From contig DXMA01000015.1 in the NCBI GenBank assembly GCA_019414445.1, forward strand, positions 1 to 64,000: 64,000 nt of DNA, in the 5' to 3' direction. Origin of the DNA: Collinsella sp. (GTDB taxonomy: Bacteria; Actinomycetota; Coriobacteriia; Coriobacteriales; Coriobacteriaceae). A program made the position numbers and the translations under genes. This document shows, one piece after another, positions 9,064-16,979 of this stretch. Every line of letters starts with the position of its first letter. Position 1 is the first letter of the stretch. Below the pieces are notes generated by a model, which had not been told where the DNA came from, did no database searches, and saw only the letters and a program-made list of their open reading frames with translations.

Positions 9064-10512
9064 TTAGCGGCGCTCGAGGACCGCGACGGTCTCGGTGTGG
9101 TCGGTATGAGGGAACATGTCGACCGGCGTGATCTTGAGCAGGCGATAACCTCCGTCGAGGAGCTGGTGTAGGTCGCGCTCTTGGGTGACGGGGTTGCAGC
9201 TGATATAGGTGATGCGGCGCGGCTTAAGTGCGCAGGCGGCTTCGAGGAACTCGGGTGTAGAGCCGGCGCGCGGCGGGTCGATGGAGAGAACGTCAACGCG
9301 CTCGTTGTTATCGGCAGCGTCCAGGATGTAATCGGTGGCGTCGTCGGCCATAAACCAAGCGCTGCGGGTGAGGCCGTTGAGCTCGGCATTGCGGCGTGCG
9401 TCGGCAATGCCCGCCGGGTTGCGCTCCACTCCGAGCAGCATGATGCCGATACCCTTGTTCTGGGCTTCTTTAGCTGCGCAAAGACCGATGGTGCCGCTGC
9501 CGCAGTAGGCATCCATAAGCACATCGTCCTGGCGCAGATCCATGCCATCGATAGCGAGCTGGTAGAGCAGCTCGGTCTGCTGCGGGTTGGTCTGGTAGAA
9601 CGCGGTAGGGGAGATATCGAATTCGCAACCGAGCAGCTGGTCGCGCATGCACTCGGCGCCATAGACGATACGAGTCTCCTCACCCAAGATGGCGTTACCG
9701 GGGCGTCCGTTGATGTTTTGGGCAACGGTGACGATATGCGGATCGAGTGCGGCGACAGCCTCAAAGAACTCCTGCGCATGCGGCAAGTCGCGCTGAGCGG
9801 TCACGAGGGTGACCATAATCTGGTCGGTACGCCAACCGCAGCGGACGACGGCATAGCGGAGCAAGCCCAGATGCTTGTCCTCGTTAAAGGCGGGAATGTG
9901 CAGACGCTCGGCCTCATGCGCGATGCCGTTGAGAATCTGACGGGCACCCGGCGCCTCGACAGGACACTCGGGTACGGCAACGATCTTGTGCGTGCCGCGC
10001 TCAAAGAAACCGCAGCGGACAGCGCCCTCCTTACCGGGGGCAAAGGGAGTGGCGGCCTTATGGCGAAAACCGCGCGGCGCAGGATACTTGCCCGGGTCGC
10101 CCAGGGTAACGCCCATACCGCGAATGGGATCAACGGCAATACCCTCGCGCTCGCAGAGCTCAGCAAACAGCTCCTCCATAGCAGCCTGCTTGGCCGCCAG
10201 CTGCTTCTTATAAGGACGATTGAGCGCCGTGCACCCACCGCAAGCCCGCATGATGGAACAAGGCGACTTGGGATCCACAGCCTTACGCGCAGACGAAGCC
10301 GAATCGTTACGCGGACGCTTGGAGCGAGTCTGAGGCGCCTTATCCCCGCCCCGACGAGAGCCGGGACGCTTGGCCTTAGCCTTGCCCTTGGCCGACTTAC
10401 CCTTCGCATCCTTAGACGATTTAGATTTCTTAGAAGATTTTTTCTCCTCCGACCCCTCAGCCGCCTCAATCAAAGCACGACGAGCCCTACGCTCCGCACG
10501 AGATTCTGCCAT
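9064..10512 (-). CDS. Class I SAM-dependent uracil-5 RNA methyltransferase, RlmD/TrmA family
   Basis: The enzyme should methylate C5 of a uridine in 23S rRNA or tRNA. It has an iron-sulphur cluster signature (C85, C91, C94 and probably C183), the SAM motif DAYCGSGTIGL, the substrate motif DPPRAG and the catalytic Cys in ISCNPVTQERDL near the C-terminus. The usual N-terminal TRAM domain is not visible. In its place residues 1-80 are very rich in Lys, Arg, Ser and Ala (SSKKSKSSKDAKGK), a likely RNA-binding tail. It reads 482 residues from an ATG at 10512. Which RNA position it modifies cannot be told; rlmD, rlmCD and trmA types overlap in sequence. Confidence 0.88.
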   Translation of the reverse strand: MAESRAERRARRALIEAAEGSEEKKSSKKSKSSKDAKGKSAKGKAKAKRPGSRRGGDKAPQTRSKRPRNDSASSARKAVDPKSPCSIMRACGGCTALNRPYKKQLAAKQAAMEELFAELCEREGIAVDPIRGMGVTLGDPGKYPAPRGFRHKAATPFAPGKEGAVRCGFFERGTHKIVAVPECPVEAPGARQILNGIAHEAERLHIPAFNEDKHLGLLRYAVVRCGWRTDQIMVTLVTAQRDLPHAQEFFEAVAALDPHIVTVAQNINGRPGNAILGEETRIVYGAECMRDQLLGCEFDISPTAFYQTNPQQTELLYQLAIDGMDLRQDDVLMDAYCGSGTIGLCAAKEAQNKGIGIMLLGVERNPAGIADARRNAELNGLTRSAWFMADDATDYILDAADNNERVDVLSIDPPRAGSTPEFLEAACALKPRRITYISCNPVTQERDLHQLLDGGYRLLKITPVDMFPHTDHTETVAVLERR

Positions 10513-10620
10513 GAATTAACCCCACTATTAAATAAAAGAAAAGTCCGAAGTAATTGTACCGTGCATTCAACGTGCCCGATTGGAGGGGACGCCTATTTAA
10601 GGTCCCGAGCACGTTGTCTC

Positions 10621-10757
10621 CCGGAATGCCGGCAGCCGTCACGGTATTTAATTTGTCGCGAGTTCCGCACGAACAGGAGGCCACTTAATGTGGCCTCCGT
10701 CGTGAGCAGGACTGTAGAGCAGCAAATTAAATACCGTGACGGCTGCCGGCATTCCGG
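10621..10757. repeat. 34-bp perfect inverted repeat with a nested hairpin
   Basis: The arms are 10621-10654 and 10724-10757, exact reverse complements over 34 bases. Between them sits a second perfect 9-bp hairpin (GGAGGCCAC / GTGGCCTCC at 10676-10698). The word GCAGGACTGTAGAGCAG beside the right arm (from 10707) recurs from 10799. There is no open reading frame of note. It lies in the 435-bp space between two divergent genes; besides this repeat and the short inverted repeat at 10876-10919 I see nothing else there. Confidence 0.8.
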
Positions 10758-10875
10758 GTGCTCCAACCTAGTGCTCCATGCGCGCTTTCCGTCTTGCGCA
10801 GGACTGTAGAGCAGGAAACTTAATTACGCGCCGCTCCCCGCCCACGCCGGGCAAACCCTCCCTTGTACTCCATCA

Positions 10876-10919
10876 AGGTAAAGTGTATGATTCTGAACGT
10901 TACATGACTCACTTTACCT
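10876..10919. promoter_or_regulatory. Inverted repeat before the amino-acid ABC operon
   Basis: AGGTAAAGTG at 10876-10885 and CACTTTACCT at 10910-10919 are exact reverse complements separated by 24 bases, ending 28 bases before the start codon. The CTAAAGTG that follows repeats a half-site. It could be a two-site operator or a leader stem. Confidence 0.45.
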
Positions 10920-10947
10920 AACTAAAGTGCCATCAAGGGGGAATACT

Positions 10948-11808
10948 ATGAATACTGAAATGTCTCGTCGTCAGTTTGTTGGTCTAGCCGGCTCGCTCGC
11001 CACGGTGCTGGGCCTTGGTCTTGTTGGTTGCGGCGGCGGTGCCGCTAAGGGCTCTGCTGCCGGCTCTGCCGCGGCCAAGGATACGAAGGGTGCCGCGGAG
11101 TCCAAAAAGCTTGTGGTGGGCTTTGACAAGTCCTATCCTCCGTACGGCTTTGTGGGCGATGACGGCGAATATACGGGCTTTGACCTTGATCTGGCCAAGG
11201 CCGTTGCCGATAAGCAGGACTGGGAGGTCAAATACGAGGCCATCGATTGGGATGCCAAGGATACGCTGCTCAACTCGGGTGCCATCAACTGCATCTGGAA
11301 CGGCTTTACCATGGAGGGTCGCGAGGACGACTACACGTTCTCCGAGCCGTACATGCTCAACGAGCAGGTGCTCGTGGTCAAGAAGGACGCGGGTATCAAG
11401 AGCTGGGACGATCTTGCCGGCAAGACCGTGATTACCCAGACCGATTCCGCCGCACAGGATGTGCTCGAGGGCGACCAGAAGGATCTGGCCGCGACGTTTG
11501 CCACGCTCGATACCATCGGTGAGTACAACACAGCCTTTATGCAGCTCGAGAGCGGCGCGGTCGATGCCGTGGCATGCGACCTTTCGATTGCCCAGTATCA
11601 GCTTGCCGCCAAGCCCGATGCTTATACGCAGCTTGATAAGCCGCTGTCTAGCGAGCACTATGCCGTCGGCTTTAAGAAGGGTGACACCAAGTCGGCCGAT
11701 GCTGTAACCGAGTCGCTCAAGGCGCTCTACGAGGACGGCACGGTCAAGGACTTGTGCGATAAGTATGCAGAATACGGTCTGTCCTTCGACAACTGGGTTC
11801 TCAAATAG
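10948..11808 (+). CDS. Amino-acid ABC transporter substrate-binding lipoprotein
   Basis: The 286-residue protein is the extracytoplasmic binding component of a polar amino-acid importer (family 3 solute-binding protein). The N-terminus has SRRQF followed by a hydrophobic core and the lipobox LVGC with Cys28, so it may be exported by the Tat route and lipidated. An Ala/Gly/Lys linker leads to KKLVVGFDKSYPPYGF, the classic opening of the domain, and later FDLDLAKAVAD and DAVACDLSIAQYQ. The start at 10948 follows AAGGGGGAA. Permease and ATPase follow directly. The ligand is not evident. Confidence 0.93.
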   Translation: MNTEMSRRQFVGLAGSLATVLGLGLVGCGGGAAKGSAAGSAAAKDTKGAAESKKLVVGFDKSYPPYGFVGDDGEYTGFDLDLAKAVADKQDWEVKYEAIDWDAKDTLLNSGAINCIWNGFTMEGREDDYTFSEPYMLNEQVLVVKKDAGIKSWDDLAGKTVITQTDSAAQDVLEGDQKDLAATFATLDTIGEYNTAFMQLESGAVDAVACDLSIAQYQLAAKPDAYTQLDKPLSSEHYAVGFKKGDTKSADAVTESLKALYEDGTVKDLCDKYAEYGLSFDNWVLK

Positions 11809-11911
11809 CGGCTTTCCCAGGCACCCGATTTTGCCGCTCAAACCGTCGCTTGCGTACATTTAGTACGCGGCGCTCCTCTTTCACGGCAAACTCGGGCACC
11901 TGGAAAACCCG
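11809..11911 (+). promoter_or_regulatory. Large imperfect stem-loop between binding protein and permease genes
   Basis: CCAGGCACCCGATTTTGCCG (11817-11836) pairs, with three mismatches, with 11884-11903. A perfect inner hairpin GCGTAC-ATTTA-GTACGC lies at 11852-11868. The structure fills the whole gap, a usual place for an element that stabilises the binding-protein mRNA and lowers expression of the downstream genes. Confidence 0.6.
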
Positions 11912-11919
11912 CTTTAGCA

Positions 11920-12612
11920 TTGGGTTCGCTGTTCCGTTACTGTGAAAGAGAGCTTGGGTTGTCTATTCAGGTCATGATGCAGATGCTTGGCCAGGGCTTC
12001 TTGGTCAGTTTGCAGCTGTTTGTGCTGACGCTGCTCGGATCGATTCCGTTGGGAATCCCCGTGGCGTTTATGCGTATGAGTAAGATCGCGCCGCTTCGCT
12101 GGATTGCGCGCATCTACATTTCGGTCATGCGTGGCACGCCGCTCATGCTGCAGATGTTTGCCATCTACTTTGCCCCGTACTACGTGTTCGGCATTTCGCT
12201 TACGCCCGATTCCAAGTGGACGGCGTGTGTCGTGGCGTTCATCATCAACTACGCCGGTTACTTTGCCGAGATCTATCGCTCGGGCCTGCAGTCCATTCCG
12301 CGCGGTCAATACGAGGCTGCTGAGGTGCTGGGCTACTCGCGCATGCAGACGTTTCTGTATATCGTGATGCCGCAGGTCGCTAAGCGTATTCTGCCGGCGA
12401 TGGGCAACGAGATCATCACACTGGTCAAGGACACGTCGCTGGCGTTTGCCATTGGTGTGGGTGAGATGTTCTCGACCGCCAAGGCGCTGGTCGCCTCGCA
12501 GGTGAGCATGGTGCCGTTTGCGATTGCGGCGTTGATCTACTGGGTCTTTAACTTTGTGGTCGAGATGCTGCTGGGCGCCGCCGAAAAGAAGCTGGACTAT
12601 TATCATGACTAA
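11920..12612 (+). CDS. Amino-acid ABC transporter permease
   Basis: The 230-residue membrane protein belongs to the HisM/GlnP permease family. Hydrophobic spans alternate with the EAA-loop region (QYEAAEVLGYSRMQTFLYIVMPQ), which contacts the ATPase. VSLQLFVLTLLGSIPLG and MRGTPLMLQMF are typical. The reading frame opens with TTG at 11920 and there is no good ribosome site; an ATG at 11974 is an alternative start but would remove part of the N-terminal tail. The last eight bases overlap the ATPase gene, so the two are translationally coupled. Confidence 0.9.
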   Translation: MGSLFRYCERELGLSIQVMMQMLGQGFLVSLQLFVLTLLGSIPLGIPVAFMRMSKIAPLRWIARIYISVMRGTPLMLQMFAIYFAPYYVFGISLTPDSKWTACVVAFIINYAGYFAEIYRSGLQSIPRGQYEAAEVLGYSRMQTFLYIVMPQVAKRILPAMGNEIITLVKDTSLAFAIGVGEMFSTAKALVASQVSMVPFAIAALIYWVFNFVVEMLLGAAEKKLDYYHD

Positions 12613-13369
12613 CTCAGTGATGAAAATCGAAAGCGCGCGTAAGGCGTTTGGCGGCAATGAGGTGCTCAAGGATATCTCACTCGAGGTCAAGCGCGGTGAG
12701 GTCGTGGCGATTATCGGACCTTCGGGCGGCGGTAAGTCCACGCTGCTGCGCTGCGCCACGCTGCTCGAGACGCTCGACGGCGGCTCGCTTTCGTTTGGCG
12801 ACCTTGCGGTTGCGACGGATGCGGGATCGGGCGCGGTCTATGCGAAGGGAGATGTTCCCAAGCAAGCGCGTTCGCGTTTTGGTCTGGTATTCCAGAACTA
12901 CAATCTGTTCCCGCACTATACGGTGATGAAAAACATCATCGACGCGCCGATCCGCGTGCTCAAGCGCCCGCGCGAGCAGGCAGAGGCGCGTGCGCGTGAG
13001 TTGATCGCGCAGATGGGGCTTACGGGCAACGAGAACAAGGTGCCGTGTGAGCTTTCGGGCGGTCAGCAGCAGCGCGTGAGTATTGCCCGCGCCCTGGCGC
13101 TCGATCCGGAAATCTTATTCTTTGACGAGCCGACTTCAGCGCTCGATCCCGAGCTGACGGCCGAGGTGCTGCGTGTCATTAAGGACCTGGCGGCGCAGAA
13201 TATGACGATGGTAATCGTGACCCACGCGATGCAATTTGCACGCGATGTTGCCGACCGCGTGGTCTTTATGGACGGCGGTCGCATTGTCGAGGAGGGGCCT
13301 GCCGAGCAGGTCATAGACCATCCGCGCGAGCGGCGCACACGTGAGTTCTTGAGCCGTATCGAGGGATAG
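12605..13369 (+). CDS. Amino-acid ABC transporter ATP-binding protein
   Basis: This 254-residue GlnQ/HisP-type ATPase powers the importer encoded just upstream. It has Walker A GPSGGGKST, Q-loop FQNYNLFPH, signature LSGGQQQRVS, Walker B ILFFDEPTSALD, D-loop and the switch His in VTHAMQFA. All catalytic residues are intact. The start is the ATG in ATGACTAA, overlapping the permease stop, with a second ATG five codons later. A small insertion (about 65-80, ATDAGSGAVYAKGD) follows the Walker A region. The operon is closed by the terminator at 13403-13440. Confidence 0.94.
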   Translation: MTNSVMKIESARKAFGGNEVLKDISLEVKRGEVVAIIGPSGGGKSTLLRCATLLETLDGGSLSFGDLAVATDAGSGAVYAKGDVPKQARSRFGLVFQNYNLFPHYTVMKNIIDAPIRVLKRPREQAEARARELIAQMGLTGNENKVPCELSGGQQQRVSIARALALDPEILFFDEPTSALDPELTAEVLRVIKDLAAQNMTMVIVTHAMQFARDVADRVVFMDGGRIVEEGPAEQVIDHPRERRTREFLSRIEG

Positions 13370-13402
13370 GCTCAGGTATTTACTCAACTATTAATTAAGG
13401 CG

Positions 13403-13440
13403 AAGCCGCCGCAGGTCTTACGGTCTGTGGCGGCTTTTTG
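13403..13440 (+). terminator. Terminator of the amino-acid ABC operon
   Basis: AAGCCGCCGCAG pairs with CTGTGGCGGCTT (one G-T pair) around GTCTTACGGT, followed by TTTGTTT. Confidence 0.87.
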
Positions 13441-13679
13441 TTTGCATCGACGGGGTTCAATAATCGCCTCACAAGCTTGTCTCTTCCTCTCGCCGCCTGT
13501 ATTCATACGTGTGCCGAAAGGTATGCATGGACAGCCGCCCGTGAGGGTAGGGTGGTGGCATAGGACATTTGGAGGGTGAGTCGGCTCGGCTGCCGACCAT
13601 GCTGCTCCCGGGACGGCACCGACCGCGAACTCTCTCCGTTGGCGTCGCGCATTGCGCGCGGCCCTGCAAGGAGGTCATC
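13441..13679 (+). other. Long GC-rich leader before the EF-G-like gene
   Basis: About 240 bases lie between the upstream terminator and the start at 13680. The region has several G/C-rich self-complementary words (for example GTCGGCTCGGCTGCCGAC at about 13580-13597) and ends in a strong AAGGAGG site. The structure does not match a riboswitch class that I can recognise. Confidence 0.4.
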
Positions 13680-15755
13680 ATGGGTGCTCCCAAGACCGGT
13701 AACGTAAGGAACGTGGTGCTCGTAGGCCAAGGCGGGGTGGGCAAGACTTCACTCGCCGAGGCCATGCTCCACCTTTCCGGCAAGACCGCCCGCCTGGGCG
13801 GCCACGACGGCACCAAGCCCACGCTCGACTATGACCCCGAAGAGGTCAAGCGTGCGTTTTCCATCTCGACGACCATTGCGCCGATCGACTGGAAGGGCGC
13901 TCGTATCAATGTGCTCGATGCCCCGTGCTATCCCGATTTTATCGGCGACGCCTTTGCCGCGATGAGCGTCTGCGAGACGGCTCTGTTTGTGGTCGACGCC
14001 GAGGCCGGCCCGCAGCCCACGACGGTTAAGCTCTGGTATGCCGCCGAGGACCTGCGCCTGGCGCGTGCGGTGTTCGTAAACCGCCTGTCGCGCTCCGAGG
14101 CCAGCTTTGCGACCACCATGGACCTGCTGCAGGAGCGCTTTGGTACGCGCCTGGGCGCCGTGACCCTTCCCTGGGGCGAGGGCGAGGACTTTGACGGCAT
14201 CATCGACCTGGTGCGCATGAAGGCGCGCCACTGCAACGGCGCCGAGGCCGTTGAGTCGGAGATTCCCGAGGAGTATCGTGCCCAGGCCGAGGAGGCCCAT
14301 GACCATCTGTGCGAGCTGGTGGCCGAGGCTGACGACGAACTGATGATGAAGTACTTGGAAGGCGAGGAGACGCTGACGCAGGAGGAGCTTGAAGGCCTGC
14401 TGTCGAAGGCGATCGCCGAGCGTATCTTTGTGCCGGTCTTTGCGGGCGATTGCATTAAGGAGCAGGGCCTCAACTCGCTGATGGACGATATCGCCACGTA
14501 CTTCCCGGCGCCGACGGACTACGGCGAGATGCCGCTCATCGACGGCGATTCGCTTAAGATCTCGAGTGACGATGACCGCCCGGTGGCGTTTGTGTTTAAG
14601 ACCTTGGCCGATCCGCAACAGGGTCGCATCAGCTTTATCAAGGTGCTGACGGGTACGCTTGAGCCTGGCCTTGAGCTGGTCAATGCGCGCACGCGCAAGG
14701 GTGAGCGTCTGGCCCACCTGTATGTGATGTGCGGCCGTGACATGACCGAGGTCGGCCACGCTTATGCCGGCGACATTATCGTGGCGCCCAAGCTGGCGGC
14801 CGAGACGGGCGATACACTCTCGATTACCGGCAAGGTCGAGGCTGCGGCGTTTAAGTTCCCCAACTCGCAGTACCGCATCGCCATTGAGGCCGAGAATCGC
14901 GGCGACGAAGAGAAGCTCTACACGTTTATCGAGAAGGCCTGCAAGGCCGATCCGACCATGAGCATCGATCGCGACGAGGAGACCGGCCAGACCATCATTT
15001 CGGCGGTGGGCGAGGCACAGGTTTCGGTCCTGCTCAATCGCCTTGAGGACCGCACCAAGGTCGTGGCCAAAAGCGTGCCGATCCGCATTCCGTATCGCGA
15101 GACCATTCGCCGCACGGCAAGTGCCCAGGGTCGCCATAAGAAGCAGACTGGCGGTGCCGGTCAGTATGGCGACTGCTGGCTGCGCGTTGAGCCGCTCATT
15201 GGGCCCGACGGCACGAGCGACGGCTATGAGTTTGTTGACGAGGTCGTGGGCGGCCGCATCCCGCGTTCGCTGATCCCTGCCGTGGACAAGGGCGTCCAGG
15301 AGACTATGAAGGACGGCATCATCGCCGGCTACCCGCTCACGGGCATTCGCGTGGCTGTGTACGATGGCTCGTATCACAGCGTCGACTCCAACGAGATGGC
15401 GTTCCGCGCGGCGGCTCGCATCGGCCTGCGCAAGGCGTGCGCCGATGCCGACCCGGTGGTGCTGGAGCCCATCGAGGAAATCACGGTGACTATCCCCGAG
15501 AGCTACGCCGGCGCCGTGATGGGCGACATCTCGGCCTCGCGCGGTCGCGTGACGGGCATGGAGACCGACGAACGCGGCGATACCGTGGTCATTGCCCAGG
15601 CGCCGCTGGCCGAGCTAACGGATTACTCGACGCGCCTGCGCTCTATCACGCGCGGCACGGGCGACTTTACCATGAAGCCTGCAGGCTATGAGCAGGTGCC
15701 TTATGACGTTCAGGCCAAGCTGGTCGAGCGCTATGAGGAGGGCCGAGCTAAGTAA
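13680..15755 (+). CDS. EF-G-like translation factor (FusA2 type) with altered GTPase motifs
   Basis: The 691-residue protein has the full EF-G domain order: N-terminal G domain, beta-barrel domain II (about 290-380), domain III, domain IV (GGAGQYGDCWLRVEP through EFVDEVVGGRIP) and domain V (EPIEEITVTIPESYAGAVMGDI). G1 is intact (GQGGVGKT, 16-23). The G3 motif, DTPG in EF-G, reads DAPC at 80-83, and the G4 motif NKxD reads NRLS at 134-137. It is therefore one of the EF-G paralogues of uncertain role, not the main translocase, and may bind or hydrolyse nucleotide differently. The start at 13680 follows AAGGAGG; an earlier in-frame ATG at 13569 lies in the leader. Confidence 0.87.
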   Translation: MGAPKTGNVRNVVLVGQGGVGKTSLAEAMLHLSGKTARLGGHDGTKPTLDYDPEEVKRAFSISTTIAPIDWKGARINVLDAPCYPDFIGDAFAAMSVCETALFVVDAEAGPQPTTVKLWYAAEDLRLARAVFVNRLSRSEASFATTMDLLQERFGTRLGAVTLPWGEGEDFDGIIDLVRMKARHCNGAEAVESEIPEEYRAQAEEAHDHLCELVAEADDELMMKYLEGEETLTQEELEGLLSKAIAERIFVPVFAGDCIKEQGLNSLMDDIATYFPAPTDYGEMPLIDGDSLKISSDDDRPVAFVFKTLADPQQGRISFIKVLTGTLEPGLELVNARTRKGERLAHLYVMCGRDMTEVGHAYAGDIIVAPKLAAETGDTLSITGKVEAAAFKFPNSQYRIAIEAENRGDEEKLYTFIEKACKADPTMSIDRDEETGQTIISAVGEAQVSVLLNRLEDRTKVVAKSVPIRIPYRETIRRTASAQGRHKKQTGGAGQYGDCWLRVEPLIGPDGTSDGYEFVDEVVGGRIPRSLIPAVDKGVQETMKDGIIAGYPLTGIRVAVYDGSYHSVDSNEMAFRAAARIGLRKACADADPVVLEPIEEITVTIPESYAGAVMGDISASRGRVTGMETDERGDTVVIAQAPLAELTDYSTRLRSITRGTGDFTMKPAGYEQVPYDVQAKLVERYEEGRAK

Positions 15756-15789
15756 CGTGTGGTTTTGCCTGCAATGTAGGTGCTGACGA

Positions 15790-15825
15790 AAAGGCCGCCC
15801 TGGGTAACCGGGGCGGCCTTATTTG
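15790..15825 (+). terminator. Terminator after the EF-G-like gene
   Basis: AAGGCCGCCC / GGGCGGCCTT stem around TGGGTAACCG, followed by ATTT; it lies between convergent genes and may serve both. Just after it, 15832-15861 carries a TTGGGGACGG word related to the GGGACAG repeats but without matching arms. Confidence 0.8.
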
Positions 15826-15884
15826 ATCCCTTGGGGACGGAGGAAAACGGATCATTTTTTGGGTTACGGGCGGCGCGGTCGGCA

Positions 15885-16850
15885 CTAGTCTCCGGATGCC
15901 TGGTTGCGGCCGGTGGCGTAGTCGATCTGCACATGCGGCTGCAAGTTGTAGCAGTACACGTGGAAGCACAGGGTCTTGCCGTGGTCCTCGATCGATTGTG
16001 CTTCCAGACGAATGCCACGACAGACGAGCTCCTCCTCGTTGTACATAGGCGTGACGCGATAGAGCACGTGGTTGCCCGTGTCGCGGACGTAGTCGAGGAT
16101 CTGCTCTTCAAACGGCAGCATGCCCGTCTCGTTGAGATAGCGCGTGCCGGTGAGGAGATTCTTGCGGTTGGCGTTTTCGCCGCAGAGCGACCAAGCGATA
16201 AGGTGGCAGCGGTTATAGAGGCTCTGGCCTGGAATAAAGTCGTAGCGCTGCTGGTGCCATCCGGCGGGGTGGATACGCGAGATATCGCCGCGCTTGCCCT
16301 GACCGAGCGATTCGGGTCCTATGCAGGCGAGTGCTTTGCGGGTACGGCCCAGGCTGTCGAGTTTAGAGAATTTCTTAAAGCAGCCTTCTTCGGTGGCGCG
16401 CTCGTATTCATCGAGCGTGAACGACGGCGTGCCGAGCGGGTGCGTGCTGTCGGCGCGAAGGGCAACGTAGGGGTTGCCGGCGTAGTCGGGAATGCTGCTG
16501 AGATAAACACCACGGGCGCGGTTGAGGTCGGGGTTTTCCACCTCGTCGATGGGGGCGGCGGCGCTGTCCGTGGAAGCGTCGTCGCCGGTGTCGGTTGCGA
16601 CGGAATCGGAGCCATTGCCGGAGTCCTCGGAGCTCGCTGTTCCCGATTCGAGCCGGGCGACCAAGTCCGCTTCGTCGTCGGTACGGCTGGGACTCTCGTT
16701 TTGCTTCTCGGCCAGAGCCGCCGCCTGCTCATCACTTTGCGGCGACAGCAACTTGGGCGCCCCATCGAGCGATCCCGTAAACAGCGCAAACCCCAGCACC
16801 ACGGCGGTGCCGATGGAAAGTGCTTGCTTGTAGGCGGACTTGCGCAACAT
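15885..16850 (-). CDS. Secreted or membrane-anchored DNA/RNA non-specific endonuclease
   Basis: The 321-residue protein begins with a basic stretch and one hydrophobic segment (about 12-30, a signal or anchor). A Ser/Asp/Ala-rich linker to about residue 105 follows. The C-terminal domain carries YNRCHLIAW, then GENANRKNLLTGTRYLN, the His-metal-finger core of the streptococcal-type DNA-entry/non-specific nuclease family; the general-base His is in CHLIAW and the metal-binding Asn in NRKN. It probably degrades extracellular DNA for nutrition, or acts in DNA uptake. The start ATG at 16850 is preceded by GGAGCC. No competence genes are adjacent. Confidence 0.85.
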   Translation of the reverse strand: MLRKSAYKQALSIGTAVVLGFALFTGSLDGAPKLLSPQSDEQAAALAEKQNESPSRTDDEADLVARLESGTASSEDSGNGSDSVATDTGDDASTDSAAAPIDEVENPDLNRARGVYLSSIPDYAGNPYVALRADSTHPLGTPSFTLDEYERATEEGCFKKFSKLDSLGRTRKALACIGPESLGQGKRGDISRIHPAGWHQQRYDFIPGQSLYNRCHLIAWSLCGENANRKNLLTGTRYLNETGMLPFEEQILDYVRDTGNHVLYRVTPMYNEEELVCRGIRLEAQSIEDHGKTLCFHVYCYNLQPHVQIDYATGRNQASGD

Positions 16851-16979
16851 GGGGGCTCCTGGATGGACGGTTGGGAATCTACTAGTCTAGCAGGAGCCGG
16901 CAGAGGCCGTTCTGTCGAACAAATACTTAAGATTTGGGACAAACGCTACTGGTTCATTTGCTTCATATTTGACGTATGG

